Assembly: GCA_037042185.1 (NCBI GenBank)
Contig: JAXQJY010000029.1
Span: 1,488,001 to 1,552,000, forward strand
Direction: 5' to 3'
From: Sordariomycetes sp. S80-01Y
Taxonomy: Eukaryota; Ascomycota; Sordariomycetes
Length of the DNA stretch: 64,000 nt
The stretch's first letter is position 1. Each line of letters starts with the position of its first letter. Under the pieces are notes generated by a model. It had not been told where the DNA came from. It did not search any database and saw only the letters and a program-made list of their open reading frames with translations. The position numbers were made by a program, and so were the translations under genes. Shown here one piece after another: positions 45,215 through 55,663 of this stretch.

Positions 45215-46100
45215 GACGGTGGTCGGGGTTCGAAGATGGAAATTGTGCGCGGGTGAAGAGAGGTGGTGTTGGCAAGGCGGTGTGGAGAAGTGGTTTGATG
45301 GCAAGACGAAGAGGCTCAGTACGGCGAGATTTATCGTCTCCGAGGAGGGAAGACAATTGGCGTTGGTGGAAGATGGAATAATTGCTAATTGTTGGACGAG
45401 GGTGCCACTGCCAGTGACGATAAGGGTAGAGCTTCCCCGCACTCTCTGAGTCGTCAGGGTTTACCTGCCAGTGGAAAGCTGTGCTACCCTCATCTCAGCC
45501 TAGGTACCTTAGGCTCTTCCGTCTACGATCCCGAATCTTGCATCTCCCATCGCTGACAGGTGTTCGAGAAGAACCTGTCCATCCTGAGGGTCTTGGCTCT
45601 CCTTGATTGCCATGTGCGCTCGGCCGCGCTATACGACCGCCGCTGCCGATCTGCCGTGCCTTTCCAGCTGTCTGACGCGTCCAGTGACTCAGGCCGAGCT
45701 TACTCGAACTAGCCCTCGTATAGATATCTCGCCTCAAGCAGCGAGATGCAAATTCCAACGCGGAGGCGGCGGAGCCCATATTATACTGCTGACAGGAGTG
45801 GAGTGAAGCCAAATTACCACAGCACTTGAAATATCCAAGCACAAGCACGGCTCCAACGTCGCCCTACGTGGTGAGTCAGGCGGCCAGACGCGGCCATCCA
45901 AGGTGCCTTGCCTCTTTCAGGTATCGCGTCTGCGGGTTCTCAGGGCCCTTTGTGAGAGGATCGACAGCGCATATAGATCTATATTCGGTACTTATTCAAG
46001 TCTCGGTCCGCTTACCGACCGCAGCCGCAGCTTCTTGGATCTCATCTCCCCTTGGCAGACAAATCCGCACCATACGGGCCAAGCCAACTTCAACTTGGAG
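45215..46100. other. Divergent upstream region of the small Ser-rich gene and the ABC transporter
   Basis: No gene supported. The palindromic CCTAGGTACCTTAGG near 45.5 kb resembles short low-copy motifs seen in other intergenic stretches here (such as TACCTAAAGTACCTTAA near 52.47 kb). Confidence 0.45.
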
Positions 46101-48728
46101 ATGCGTCCCCAAGCTCCTCCTGACAACCTAGGCGGCTCGGCTGCAGAGACCTTCCAAAACCTGTCGCCTGCGATAACAGCGGCGGTCTTCCTCGTCGTCT
46201 GCGTGTCGCCTCTTCTGGTACCGAGCAAGCAGAGTACAAGGTCTCCATTGACGGTCAATGGCGCAAGGCAAAGAAGGATACTCATCATCTCCTGGATCGT
46301 GTTTTCGCTCTTCGTAAGCCAGCCCGCTGGAAGTACACTCGACTGAGTAGAGTAGAGACTAACAAGTCGGCAGGTTGTTGAAGCTGTGCTGCTTGTTGTC
46401 CGCAGCTACGTAGACCACACTCGTGAATGGCCTTCACCAAACATCCCGGCGTACGTTTTGGGGTCATTCCTAGTATGGCTATGCCTAGACATATTCCTCC
46501 ATGAAATACCAGACCCCTTTTGGCCCGCCTACTTGCTAGCTTGGCTCAGCTCTGCCAGCTTTGACACCCTCTACCTTGCCAACGCCGCCCGCCTCGCTGA
46601 CAAGAGCGGGTGGAGCTACGGACTCGATGTTCTCCGAGGTGGACGTATCTTTCTCACCCTTGCTATCGTCATTTACGGCTTCAGCACTGCTGGAAGAACC
46701 AAGATCTTTGAGGCAAAGGCTTCGGATGAGACCAGATCGCTGCTGAGCTCCAGCGACTCTGACGCACACGGCAATGAGAACGGAAATGCTGAATACGGCG
46801 CCATTGAAGCTGGCAGAGAAGCTGAAGCGGATGACGATGACTCTGATTCAGACGAGGACGACAGGGAGATTAAGGCGCTTCAGAAGAAGCGCATCGAGGA
46901 GAAGGGTGGGTGGTTGGGCTATCTGAAAGGCTTTACCATCTTCCTTCCGTACATCCTCCCTTACAACGATCGCTTCACTCAAGTCTGGCTGTTGATTCTG
47001 GCCACTTGCGTTGGCATTCAGCGAGTTCTCATCATCTTGATCCCAAAGCAACTAGGAGCCATCACTGATGATCTGGGGAATGCTGTGGTCACAGGCCACG
47101 TGCCTTGGAAGGAAATCATCGTCTGGGGACTCCTGCAATTCCCAGGCAATGGCATCACTGACCTTCTCAAGGACATGTCCAACACCCGTGTCTCGCAGTA
47201 CGCCTACAGTCAGCTAAAGTCGGCTGCCTTCGCACACGTCATGAGCCTTTCCATGGACTACCACTCCGTGAAGAGCTCTGGAAAGCTCACAAAGGCCATT
47301 GAGCAGGGCACCGACCTGACCTCCATCATCGACAATATCTTCACCGCGGGGCCGATGCTCATCGACTTGGTCATCGCCGCCATCTACCTGACGTCAAGGT
47401 TCGACGTCTACATGGGCTTCATCGTCCTCACCACGTCTATTCTGCACATATACGCGACACTGAAGGTCAATGCCGTGAACGTACCACGGGAGCGTATTTC
47501 CAGTGAGCGAACCCGGGTCGAGAGCGAGGTGCTGTACGACTCCGTGACGAACTGGACGACCGTTGCCTTCTTCAATCGTCGCAAGTTTGAGCAGGACCGG
47601 TACGGCCGGGCGGTTCGTAACAGCGTCATGGCTGAGCGCAGCTTCTACGACGGCATCGACTATGGAAACGCTGTTCAGACCTTTATCCTCGACGCCGGTC
47701 TAGTCATCGCCGCTTCTCTTGCTGCTTCGCGGGTCGCGGCCGGTACAGCTCCCATGAGCAGCTTTGTCTTCTTGGTGGTGTACTGGACATCCATCCGGGA
47801 ACCCATGTCCATGATCTCCTGGACGTTCCACGAGACCTCAAAGCACCTCATAAACGCAGAATGGCTCTTTCAGCTTCTACAGAACGAGCCCTCGATACGA
47901 GACAAGCCCAACGCCAAGGATCTTGTTGTCTCGAAAGGCAGCGTCGAGTTCACCAACGTCGCATTCTCCTACGATCCCCAACGGCCCATCCTTCGGGACG
48001 TCACCTTCCAGGTCCAGCCCGGCCAGTCCGTAGCGCTGGTCGGCGAAACAGGCGGCGGGAAGTCCACTGTGCTCAAGCTTCTTTACCGATTCTATGATGT
48101 CAACAATGGCTCCATCACCATCGACGGCCACGACCTTCGGGACATCAAACTCGACTCCCTCCGCGACGCTCTCGGCGCCGTCCCTCAGGAGCCCTCAGTC
48201 TTCGATCAGACCATCATGGAAAATGTCCGATACGCCCACCCCGATGCTACAACTGCAGACGTCGAAGCGGCCTGCAAAGCAGCCCAGATCCACGATCAGA
48301 TCCTGAAATTCCCCGACGGATACAACACCCGTCTCGGCGAGCGCGGCGTGCGCCTCAGCGGCGGCGAGCTCCAGAGGCTGGCCATCGCGAGGGTCATCCT
48401 CCGCAAGCCCAAGATCGTGGTGCTGGACGAGGCCACGAGCGCCGTCGACTCGGGCACGGAGAAGAGCGTGCAGCAGGCGCTGAGGACGCTGAGCGCCGGG
48501 CGGACCGTCTTCACGGTCGCGCACCGGCTGTCCACTGTCGTCGGCGCGGACTTGATCCTGGTGATTGACCAGGGCGTGGTGGTGGAGAGGGGCTCGCACC
48601 AGGAGCTGTTGAGGCTCGGCGGGAAGTACTGCAGTCTTTGGTCTATGCAGACGACTGCGCAGGCGGAAGGTGGCTCGGGCGAGAGTGCGGAAGATCAGGG
48701 CCTAGTCGAAGACGGGAAGCAAAGGTGA
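46101..48728 (+). CDS. hmt1: HMT1-type ABC half-transporter (ABCB6/heavy-metal tolerance subfamily)
   Basis: An 855-residue half-size ABC exporter in two exons, 46101-46313 and 46374-48728. The 60-base intron (GTAAGC, GACTAAC branch, GGCAG) joins SLF to VVEAVLLVV. The N-terminal ~120 residues hold several membrane segments (a TMD0, as in HMT1/ABCB6), then an acidic Asp/Glu linker (DDDDSDSDEDD), six core membrane helices and one nucleotide-binding domain. Walker A GETGGGKST is at about 628, signature LSGGELQ at about 732, then Walker B IVVLDEAT, D-loop SAVD and switch His in VAHRLST. Fission yeast Hmt1 moves glutathione or phytochelatin conjugates into the vacuole; animal ABCB6 handles porphyrins. 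A vacuolar membrane homodimer is the likely form. The open frame runs upstream to a GTG, but the ATG at MRPQAPPDN is the first start. Confidence 0.9.
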
Positions 48729-49089
48729 GGATCATCGTGCCCGAAGACATGTTCACAGCTCCGATGGGTCGGCAAGTAAAAGGTATGCTTGCTGGTAGAA
48801 AAAAGGGGGACCCCCAGCACCAAACCCAAGTACAGCTTAATATAGATGAGAAGATAAAGCAAGATCATATTAGGTCAGTTGCCAATTAGAATACCGACAT
48901 CTGCTCGAGGATCAACTAGCGATGCAACTTGGGCATACAGTGGGAGTTCTACAGTAACGCCAGCTACCTCCAAAATGCACTCCTTTCTGCCACTTGCTAC
49001 CCAGCCACCAACAGAAATCAACGCCAATAGTCCAACATACACGCCCATCTCCAAATTCAGTTCCAACCCGCAAATCAATAACACCACGG
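48729..49089. other. Convergent intergenic region
   Basis: 3' flanks of the ABC transporter and the uncharacterised protein gene. AT-richer, with AATATAGATGAG and ATCAATAACACC. No gene supported. Confidence 0.5.
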
Positions 49090-50315
49090 TCAGCCACCCC
49101 ATACAGTCGTGCTCGGTGGATTATCAAAAGCCTTCTTCTCGACCCCCAAGACCTCGGCCAGGAGCTCCAACGCCCTGGCATCAACGTCCCGGATGCCGAC
49201 GTCCAGACGATGCATCAACGTGTTGCTCAACGCGGCCAAAGCGCCCGGCCTAAGGAAGTTGGCCTCGATGGGGTCGTCCGTCGTGAACTCGTTGACGACG
49301 GGGCTCAGGAGGGAGGCGTTGTGCTTGGAGCGGGCGCCGGAGCCGCGGACGTGGCCGTAGAGGAAGTAACTCCCGTAGGATAGGATGCAGTGCTTGAAGG
49401 CGCGCTCTCTGCCGGTAACGTCTTCCATGTCGCCGAAGAAGGCGGTGGACCGCCACTCGTGAAACGATTCCGTTGCGACATAGCAGAGCGCCCAGAGACC
49501 CAGCAAGTCCGTGTCGGAGAGCGACCGGATGAAGTGAAACTGCATCTTGCGTGTCGCGTTGGGAATTGTGCTGATGCAAAGGATCTGCTGGTATACAGCG
49601 GAGAGGCTGGCGTCTGTGAACTGGTACCAAGTCATGCTCTGGGCGTAGGTCAAGGGCTGGGCGATGCGGGGATAGAACCGGTACGTGAGCACGGGTAGTT
49701 CCGTCGCGATGACACACTGAGCCTCAATATCGTACATTGCGTCGCAGATATACAGCGCTCGGCGTAGAATAGTCCGTAGCGCGTCTCTAGCCTCGTCCTC
49801 GAGCTGCGGCCAGGAGGGCATCTCCGCGCCCGGGGCGGCACAGAGACGAAGGTAGCTTGAACTGTTAAGCAGAGAGTCAATCTCAGCGTCTCTCTGCTTC
49901 ATTATGTCGATCGCGTCCCAGTCGTCTACGAAGCTGATCTTTGCGTTGGCCGAGTAGCGTTTCGACTCAGGGGCGATGGCGACGGGGCAATGGTGGATGA
50001 CAGCTTCAGTGCCAGCCCAGCCGGCCGGGAAGAGAAAGACGCTTTGCTTCTCTTTGATGATCGAGCACTTGAACTCGAGTATCCAGACTGCGAATTCCTG
50101 GACATGTCAGCCCATCCGCTCAGTGTTGAGTGCTCAATGGGCATCGGTGCTCGAGAGGATCTGCATCACGGAAAGGGCAAGCGTACCGGGATCTGCAGAA
50201 GAGTCTTGATCTCCTGGACTTCTGACAGCTCGACTACCCGAAGCAGCAAATTAGGCTGCCCCAAGAGCTTGTCCATCGTGGACATGATAAGGGATAAGGA
50301 TAGGGCGATTCTCAT
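49090..50315 (-). CDS. Uncharacterised conserved-looking protein
   Basis: Two exons are inferred, 50315-50187 and 50097-49090 (378 residues). The 89-base intron (GTACGC donor, GTCCAG acceptor) joins LLQIP to EFAVWILEFKCSII. The long second exon is clearly protein-like: VFLFPAGWAGTEAVIHHCPVAIAP, FVDDWDAIDIMKQRDAEI, YICDAMYDIEAQCVIATELPVLTYRFYP and LLGLWALCYVATESFHEW. The fold is probably mostly helical, with many aromatic residues and scattered cysteines but no CxxC cluster. No known catalytic motif, signal peptide or membrane segment is recognised. It might be an effector-binding C-terminal region of a fungal regulator that lost or lacks its DNA-binding part; no zinc cluster was found in 650 bases upstream. 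The start ATG is the first in frame and is uncertain. Confidence 0.6.
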
Positions 50316-50963
50316 GACATCAAGCGCCAGTTGAATGCCGCATGAATACGGTAAGGTGTACAAACCGGATATGGTGAGGGCAACAGATTGTAAAGCTGTA
50401 GTCTGTGGTCAAAATCGTAACTCGGGGGGCTAACGATGAAGCTTTGCAAGGACAAAGCCAGCATATGTCTATCGACAGCGCTGGGGAACGATGGAAGCCA
50501 AACAACGAACGGCGCAGATGGGGAAGGCTTGATCCCCGAAACGTGATATGCTCCCATGAATCACACTCACAAGTGACCATTCCAATCACGGGGGCGGCGA
50601 AATGGGAAAGGGGCTCGTCTGGTCTTGACTTGTGAGCAATCTCGCTTGTCAATAAGGTATCACTGGACCACCGACCCCGACTGGGCCACCGGACGAGACA
50701 CCGATCGAACAAATGGTGAAGAATTTCGAGTCGCTGATTGAATACATGCCGCTGCTTCTGCTTCACGCTTCGCAGTAGTCCCTACCCGACCTTCCTTGTT
50801 CATGCCCCGTATTACATGCCTTTCGCCTAAACGCCTGCTGAGTCCTTCACTGGCCATTTCCTCCACCCATATCATCAAGTTCTACCTCCTCGGCTGGCTC
50901 CTGAGCCTCTCCAGCTCGTCTGAGCCGCGCGCGTCGGCAGTGGGCACGACACCAGGAGAAGCT
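50316..50963. other. Upstream region of the uncharacterised gene
   Basis: No gene supported. A 149-codon minus-strand frame (50320-50766) is in a different phase from the neighbouring exon and shows no domain. An additional 5' exon of the uncharacterised gene could lie here. Confidence 0.4.
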
Positions 50964-51203
50964 CTAATAACAGGCCTGGCCCAAATTGTACACCACAACG
51001 CTAACTATAAACAGCGCGAAGAAATAGGAAACCGCAGCAAGGGCATCGTAAATCATGAAGGCAAATACCGCCAACAGTTGCAGAGAACCATAGGGGTCCG
51101 GTTCCCTCACGCCAGCCTCGGCCTCGGAATCACCACCGTCACTGGGGACCGGGCTTTCGGATTCAGTGGCTTCTCGCCGCCCTTCTAGAACTTGCCGAAG
51201 CAT
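50964..51203 (-). CDS. Possible tiny membrane protein
   Basis: A 79-residue ATG-started frame: an acidic, polar N-terminus (SESPVPSDGGDSEAEAG) followed by two hydrophobic stretches (LQLLAVFAFMIYDALAAV and FFALFIVSVVVYNLG). The contrast between the polar head and hydrophobic tail looks designed rather than random, as in small ER or tail-anchored proteins. It begins only 15 bases after the glutaredoxin stop codon on the same strand, so it lies in that gene's 3' UTR region, which argues for caution. No family is recognised. It may be a separate short gene or a chance frame. Confidence 0.33.
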   Translation of the reverse strand: MLRQVLEGRREATESESPVPSDGGDSEAEAGVREPDPYGSLQLLAVFAFMIYDALAAVSYFFALFIVSVVVYNLGQACY

Positions 51204-51218
51204 CGGAACAGGGATATT

Positions 51219-52061
51219 CTAAACCGGAGAGACCTTGACGCGCTTGTTTCCTAGATCCTCGAGCCTCGATATCAGGTCGTTGTTCTTGTCCAGGTCAACG
51301 ACCTCGTCGCCGCCTCCAATGCTGACACCGTTGACGAGGACGTTGGGGACTGTGCCACGCCCGGTCTTTTCCTTCAGTGCTTCTTGTAGTTGAGGGCCAA
51401 GCTCGTGCTTGTCAAGCTCGACAACGAATGGCGGGGGATCGATCGTGTATCGGTTCAGTAGCACGTTCTTTGCCTCCTTGGAGTGAGGGCAGTAGCTTTT
51501 CGAGAAGATGATGACTGAGTTACAGTGTCAGCAGCAATTCAAAGCCTAGCAATCAATGTACGAACCTGGTGACCTCTTCAGGATCGCGTTGAGCTCTGCC
51601 TCAGTGTCTCGCGCCTCCTCTGAGACGATCTCCTGCTGCGAACCACTGGCGCCACCAGCGCCACTCCCATCGACCGCCCCAGGTTGCTGTCCGTCAGCCG
51701 AGCTTCCCACTCCATTGATCTTGCTCGGCGGATCGGGCCGCAGACCGGCCTTCTCGTTGGCCAGCTCCTTTGCCTTGGACTCGGCAGCTTTCAAGCGCTC
51801 CTGCATTTCCGTTCCTATGATCTCGTCGTCCACATCAATGTCGCCATCCTTGTCTCGATCGGCAGGTCGTAAGCCGGCCGACCCTGTACCACCTGATTGA
51901 CCCGACCCTCCCTGGCCATCCATGGCGTCTTTCGTTCGGTGGTAGAAGCCTTCAACCCCTGAGCTTCCTTGTGCGGAGTCATGGTGTGTGTAGTATATGA
52001 AGAAGACGACAGCTACTATTGCGCAAAGGGCGAAGAGACGTAACCTTCTTGGAGAAGGCAT
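51219..52061 (-). CDS. Membrane-anchored glutaredoxin (Grx6/7-like)
   Basis: A 263-residue protein in two exons, 52061-51566 and 51514-51219, with a 51-base intron joining KRSP to VIIFSKSYC. Residues 8-24 (RLFALCAIVAVVFFIYY) form a signal anchor, followed by a ~140-residue Gly/Ser/Asp-rich stalk containing DRDKDGDIDVDDE, an EF-hand-like acidic loop. The C-terminal glutaredoxin domain has the active site CPHS (174-177), the cis-Pro strand TVPNVLV and the glutathione-binding GGGDEV. Only the N-terminal Cys of the site is present, so a monothiol mechanism is expected, as in yeast Grx6/Grx7 of the secretory pathway. Predicted in the ER/Golgi lumen, deglutathionylating proteins or binding an Fe-S cluster. 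The His in CPHS is unusual against CPYS/CSYS. Confidence 0.88.
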
Positions 52062-52782
52062 TCTGGATGTGCGGTTGTCGAGCGAATCTTACTGCGAACC
52101 GCTGAATGACGGGGCGATACGCGTTGAAGATGAAGCCTCGGATATTGTATCAAGTGGTCGGTTCGGTGTTTCGAAGTGTTTCGATTGCGTGGGTGATGGA
52201 TCGCACGGGTAGGGATGCTCTCAAGCTCTGTATTCGAGGCGTCCTTGTGGGATGGGACGAATGACGATGGTGATGATAGTGAGGCTGTTGATCGAGTAGG
52301 TTGAAATGGTCGAGATGCAAGGACGGGAAGGCCAGGAAGCTTGAATGGACGAGTTAAATTCGCACTGTACGCGGCAACTGCGCTGCATAGAATGTGTGCA
52401 GGCGCGAGGTTCGACGCGAACTGTACAGTGAAACGCACGGTGGAGCTTTCCACCTCGTCACCGTGACCTAAAGTACCTAAAGTACCTTAACCAGCACCGC
52501 TTGTCAGCAGCAGCCTCGTGTTACTCTGTCATCAACCTCAGCAGCAGTTGAGTTCAAGCGAAGCGCCGGATGCAGCTCACGAATGCGGTGACGTCCACGT
52601 TTTCAACATGTGTTCAATTGACTTTCCGCTCTAGTGTATCCCAATTACCAGTTACCTGCGCCAGCCATCCATGAAATACAACGGGCACCTAACGCCTGAA
52701 CAATTCTAACCTTGCAGCCGGCCCCGACGCCCAACTCCTTAAAACGTACGAATGTCACCCAGACGGCTCTCACACCTCCCAA
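52062..52782. other. Intergenic region
   Basis: Glutaredoxin upstream region and 3' flank of the small secreted protein gene. No gene supported. It contains the repeated motif TACCTAAAGTACCTTAA near 52.47-52.49 kb. Confidence 0.5.
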
Positions 52783-53103
52783 TTAGACACTGGTGTCGTC
52801 TGCATAGCGAGTTTCGAAGGAGGATTCTATCTTTGGCCCGATGTGCAGCAGTGGCAACGCATCGGTGGGCAGCTCGACGTCTCCTGTGGCCTTCTCTGTC
52901 GCGCTCGAGGCCGCGGCTGACGCTTCCTGAAGCTCTGGCTCCTTGGTTTCTGAACGATGGACGTTGTGTTGGTGACGATGGAGCAGCTGTGTAAAGGCCG
53001 CGTTGTGGCCGTGGGAGTGATGGTTGAAGGTTGGCGCCGCTTCGAGGCCGATGATGAAGGTCGTGATGGCTAGGCTCACTGCAACGAGGTTTGGACGAGC
53101 CAT
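52783..53103 (-). CDS. Small secreted protein without cysteines
   Basis: A 106-residue frame with an N-terminal signal peptide (LVAVSLAITTFIIGLEA, cleavage likely before APTF). The mature ~83 residues are hydrophilic, with a His-rich stretch (FNHHSHGHN and HRHQHNVHR) followed by a Glu/Ala-rich region, and have no cysteine. A His-rich secreted peptide might bind metal ions (inference). No family is recognised. The ATG has a reasonable context (ACCATGG on the coding strand). It is divergent from sil1 with a 1.0 kb gap. It could be a species-restricted secreted protein. Confidence 0.5.
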   Translation of the reverse strand: MARPNLVAVSLAITTFIIGLEAAPTFNHHSHGHNAAFTQLLHRHQHNVHRSETKEPELQEASAAASSATEKATGDVELPTDALPLLHIGPKIESSFETRYADDTSV

Positions 53104-54120
53104 GGTGATGGAAGCTTTGTTTGGGCTGGGTCTTGAAGGGTGATTAATTGCTGTTGTGCTGGCCTCTGCCTACAGGTTCGACGTCGGTTTCTTATACCAA
53201 GCATGAGCCCATGGCCAGCCTCAGATCCGTATGGCATGACGACACAAGACCCCAGATTTGTACTGCCGTGAGACTTAGGGGTTGGGATACCCTCAAGCGT
53301 CCGCAGCTACGAACTGGTAGGTTGTCTCAGGCGTCACCCGACCACGTTCCAACCCCTCGCTGGTATTGGGGTCAGATCACCGGCCACCGACAACCCAGTC
53401 TGTCAGTTCAACTGATGATGCAACTCTCCAAATGAAATTTACACTAGATGGCTTGCTTGCTGGGGTAGATGGATTTCGCACATCGTACCTGGTGCCCCCG
53501 TCCTAGCCCAGGCTCATGCTGTCGATGGGTTGCCTCGAGTCAGCCCCTCTTTTGGACCCTTTCTCTATTCACATAGAAGTACACTTGACACGATTCCCTC
53601 CTCTTGGGGATCTTTTGAGAATGAGTCACGCAAAATATCTTGAAAAAGGAGTTGCCAGTTGTCAATAATCAACTCGAGCAGAGACGCGATTGTAGCGGTC
53701 GACTCCACCGGCTGGGCGCCCTGACCGATACCTCGGCCAATCAGAAAATGCCATGCTCACCAATTCGCAACAGCGCCTCCAGACAAGAGTCAGAAATCTC
53801 GAGCCTCGTTTCTCTCGCCTTCGATGAGATCTGGCTTCTTCACTCGGCTTGCGCAACCAGTTTTGACCTCTTTAATGACTTGATAGATCTCTTTTGTTCT
53901 CGTCCATTGCCCTGCGGACCAAGCCTTTACCTTATTCTGCCGTTCTTCGCAAGATACCCCTACCGTTACGCCTTATCTGTCGTTCTCTTTCGCGCTTTGA
54001 ACCTTTGGCAGATAGCTCCACACAGCCGTCGCTCATCACCAGCAAGCGCACAACTTGGAAACGAATTCATTTCTTGGCACCGTTGCATTTTCTTCCAACA
54101 TCAAGTCGTACACCTTCAAA
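53104..54120. other. Divergent upstream region of the small secreted protein and sil1
   Basis: No gene supported. A CCAAT box lies at 53737-53741, about 380 bases before the sil1 ATG. A plus-strand open frame (53640-54266) overlaps the sil1 start in another phase and has no features. Confidence 0.5.
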
Positions 54121-55395
54121 ATGGCCTCGGCGAAGAGGAAAAGCTTAGGCTCGAGCTCGCGCACCTCAATGCCGCTTCTGTGCCTCTTCGTCATCCTGCT
54201 TTGCATCTTCCCAGCGATCGCACTAGCATCAGGCGCAGCCTCACAACAACAAACAAACTCAGATGACGAGCTCATCTGCCACACGGAAAACCCTGAAGAA
54301 TGTTACTACAAAATCTTCAGGCCGACAAATGAGTTCCAGCTCATCCGTGACGACCAAGAGATACCGCCGGGGCTTCATGTTCGCATGAACATGACCAGCG
54401 GCAAGTTGGAGGCCAAGATCAATGTCGAGGGCGAGGTCCCAGCCGAACTGGAAGGTGTGGAAGCGGTCGATCAAGCCGTCGTGGTGGTCGAGCCAGAGGT
54501 AGTAGATGAGCCTGTGCCGCCCAAAGGAGCGCCGGGATACGAGAGCGTGGGCAAGGTCAAGGAGCCAAAGGAACCAGCAAGTGACGCCGCGTTCTTCACC
54601 GATGCAATGACTCTGCTGGGGATGCTGAAGGATGGTGACGCGGAGGGGGACTTTGACGCAAAACTGGAAATGTTGAAGGACATCTCGCACGACATCTACT
54701 ACGGGCTCAAGATAACTGAGGACATGCAGGCCATGGGCGGCCTCATGTGTCTCATGTGGGACAAGACTCCCGAGGTTGGTGAAGGCGCAACACCGCGGGA
54801 TCAACAGGCGGCAGCTATCCTTGCCGGGGCTTTGTCGAACAACCCGACGGCATTGGCCGAGGTTGAGAAGATGTGGCCAGAGCTTATCGGTCTACGATGC
54901 CCCGCGAGCCAGACACGTCTGAACGAGCTGATCTTCAAGAGTCTACTTCCTCAGGGAGACGCTGGAGACGACGCAGCGACTCCCGCGAAGGTGAAGGCCA
55001 AAGTGATGGCGCTCAACGGGCTCATCAAGAACGACCGTCTTCGCTCAGCCTTCCTAGACCACGACGGCATGAAGACCCTCTTGGAGGTCCTTCTTCAGGA
55101 CGGCAAGCAATGGACTGCGGCGCAGCGCAAGGTTGGCCAGCTGGCGCTGGACAACTTCCTAGACGAGGACATGGGTGCTACGCTGGGCGTGTGGCCGACG
55201 GAGTACAAGATGGACGACAAGAAATGCCAGACCGAGGAGAAGCAGCTGGAGGACGGGTGCTGGGACTATCACGTCGGGCAGATAATGGAGGCGAACAAGG
55301 GGGATAGGGAGCATTGGAGCAAGGACTTGCACGATAGGCTGTCCGCTTACAGGAAGGCCAACCCCAGACCTCCGCCCGTGCACTACGAGCTGTAA
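54121..55395 (+). CDS. sil1: ER nucleotide exchange factor Sil1
   Basis: A 424-residue ER-lumenal protein that opens BiP/Kar2 to release ADP during folding and translocation. A signal peptide follows a basic head (MPLLCLFVILLCIFPAIALA). The segment ELICHTENPEECYYKIFRPTNEF is the family's N-terminal block. The middle and C-terminal parts form helical armadillo-like repeats (AFFTDAMTLLGMLKDG, DISHDIYYGLKITEDMQAMGGL, AAAILAGALSNNPTAL, KVMALNGLIKNDRLRSAFLDHDGMKTLL). The protein ends HYEL, a variant of the H/KDEL retrieval signal. The frame extends 66 bases further upstream only to a TTG, so the ATG in AAAATGGCC was used. No intron is seen. Length matches Sil1 of other filamentous fungi. Confidence 0.92.
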   Translation: MASAKRKSLGSSSRTSMPLLCLFVILLCIFPAIALASGAASQQQTNSDDELICHTENPEECYYKIFRPTNEFQLIRDDQEIPPGLHVRMNMTSGKLEAKINVEGEVPAELEGVEAVDQAVVVVEPEVVDEPVPPKGAPGYESVGKVKEPKEPASDAAFFTDAMTLLGMLKDGDAEGDFDAKLEMLKDISHDIYYGLKITEDMQAMGGLMCLMWDKTPEVGEGATPRDQQAAAILAGALSNNPTALAEVEKMWPELIGLRCPASQTRLNELIFKSLLPQGDAGDDAATPAKVKAKVMALNGLIKNDRLRSAFLDHDGMKTLLEVLLQDGKQWTAAQRKVGQLALDNFLDEDMGATLGVWPTEYKMDDKKCQTEEKQLEDGCWDYHVGQIMEANKGDREHWSKDLHDRLSAYRKANPRPPPVHYEL

Positions 55396-55663
55396 GAATA
55401 GAATGTGTTCAGCTTGATTAATGAATATTTTGAGCGCCCAATTGCCCTTTCAATCTGAACTTGATCTTCGTAGGTTGGAACTCCGTTCTCCAACATAGGT
55501 GGCGAGTTGAGCGTTTACAAAGTCTCACCGATAGACACCTCCACATATTTTCAAGATCTTCAACCTCGACTTGCAGCTACACCTCAACCACACCGTTAGC
55601 ACGACACAAGTCACAACAGAAGCCTCAACTCACCAGGATACAACAATATATATCACATTCAAA

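Noticed and set aside
53737-53755. CCAAT-N9-CCATG resembling an ER stress element upstream of sil1
   Set aside because: That element type is metazoan. Fungal unfolded-protein control uses Hac1-type sites, and the match has a mismatch in its second half.
53640-54266. 208-codon plus-strand frame before sil1
   Set aside because: It overlaps the sil1 start in another phase and has no domain. It runs into the sil1 signal-peptide sequence, which is clearly used in the other frame.
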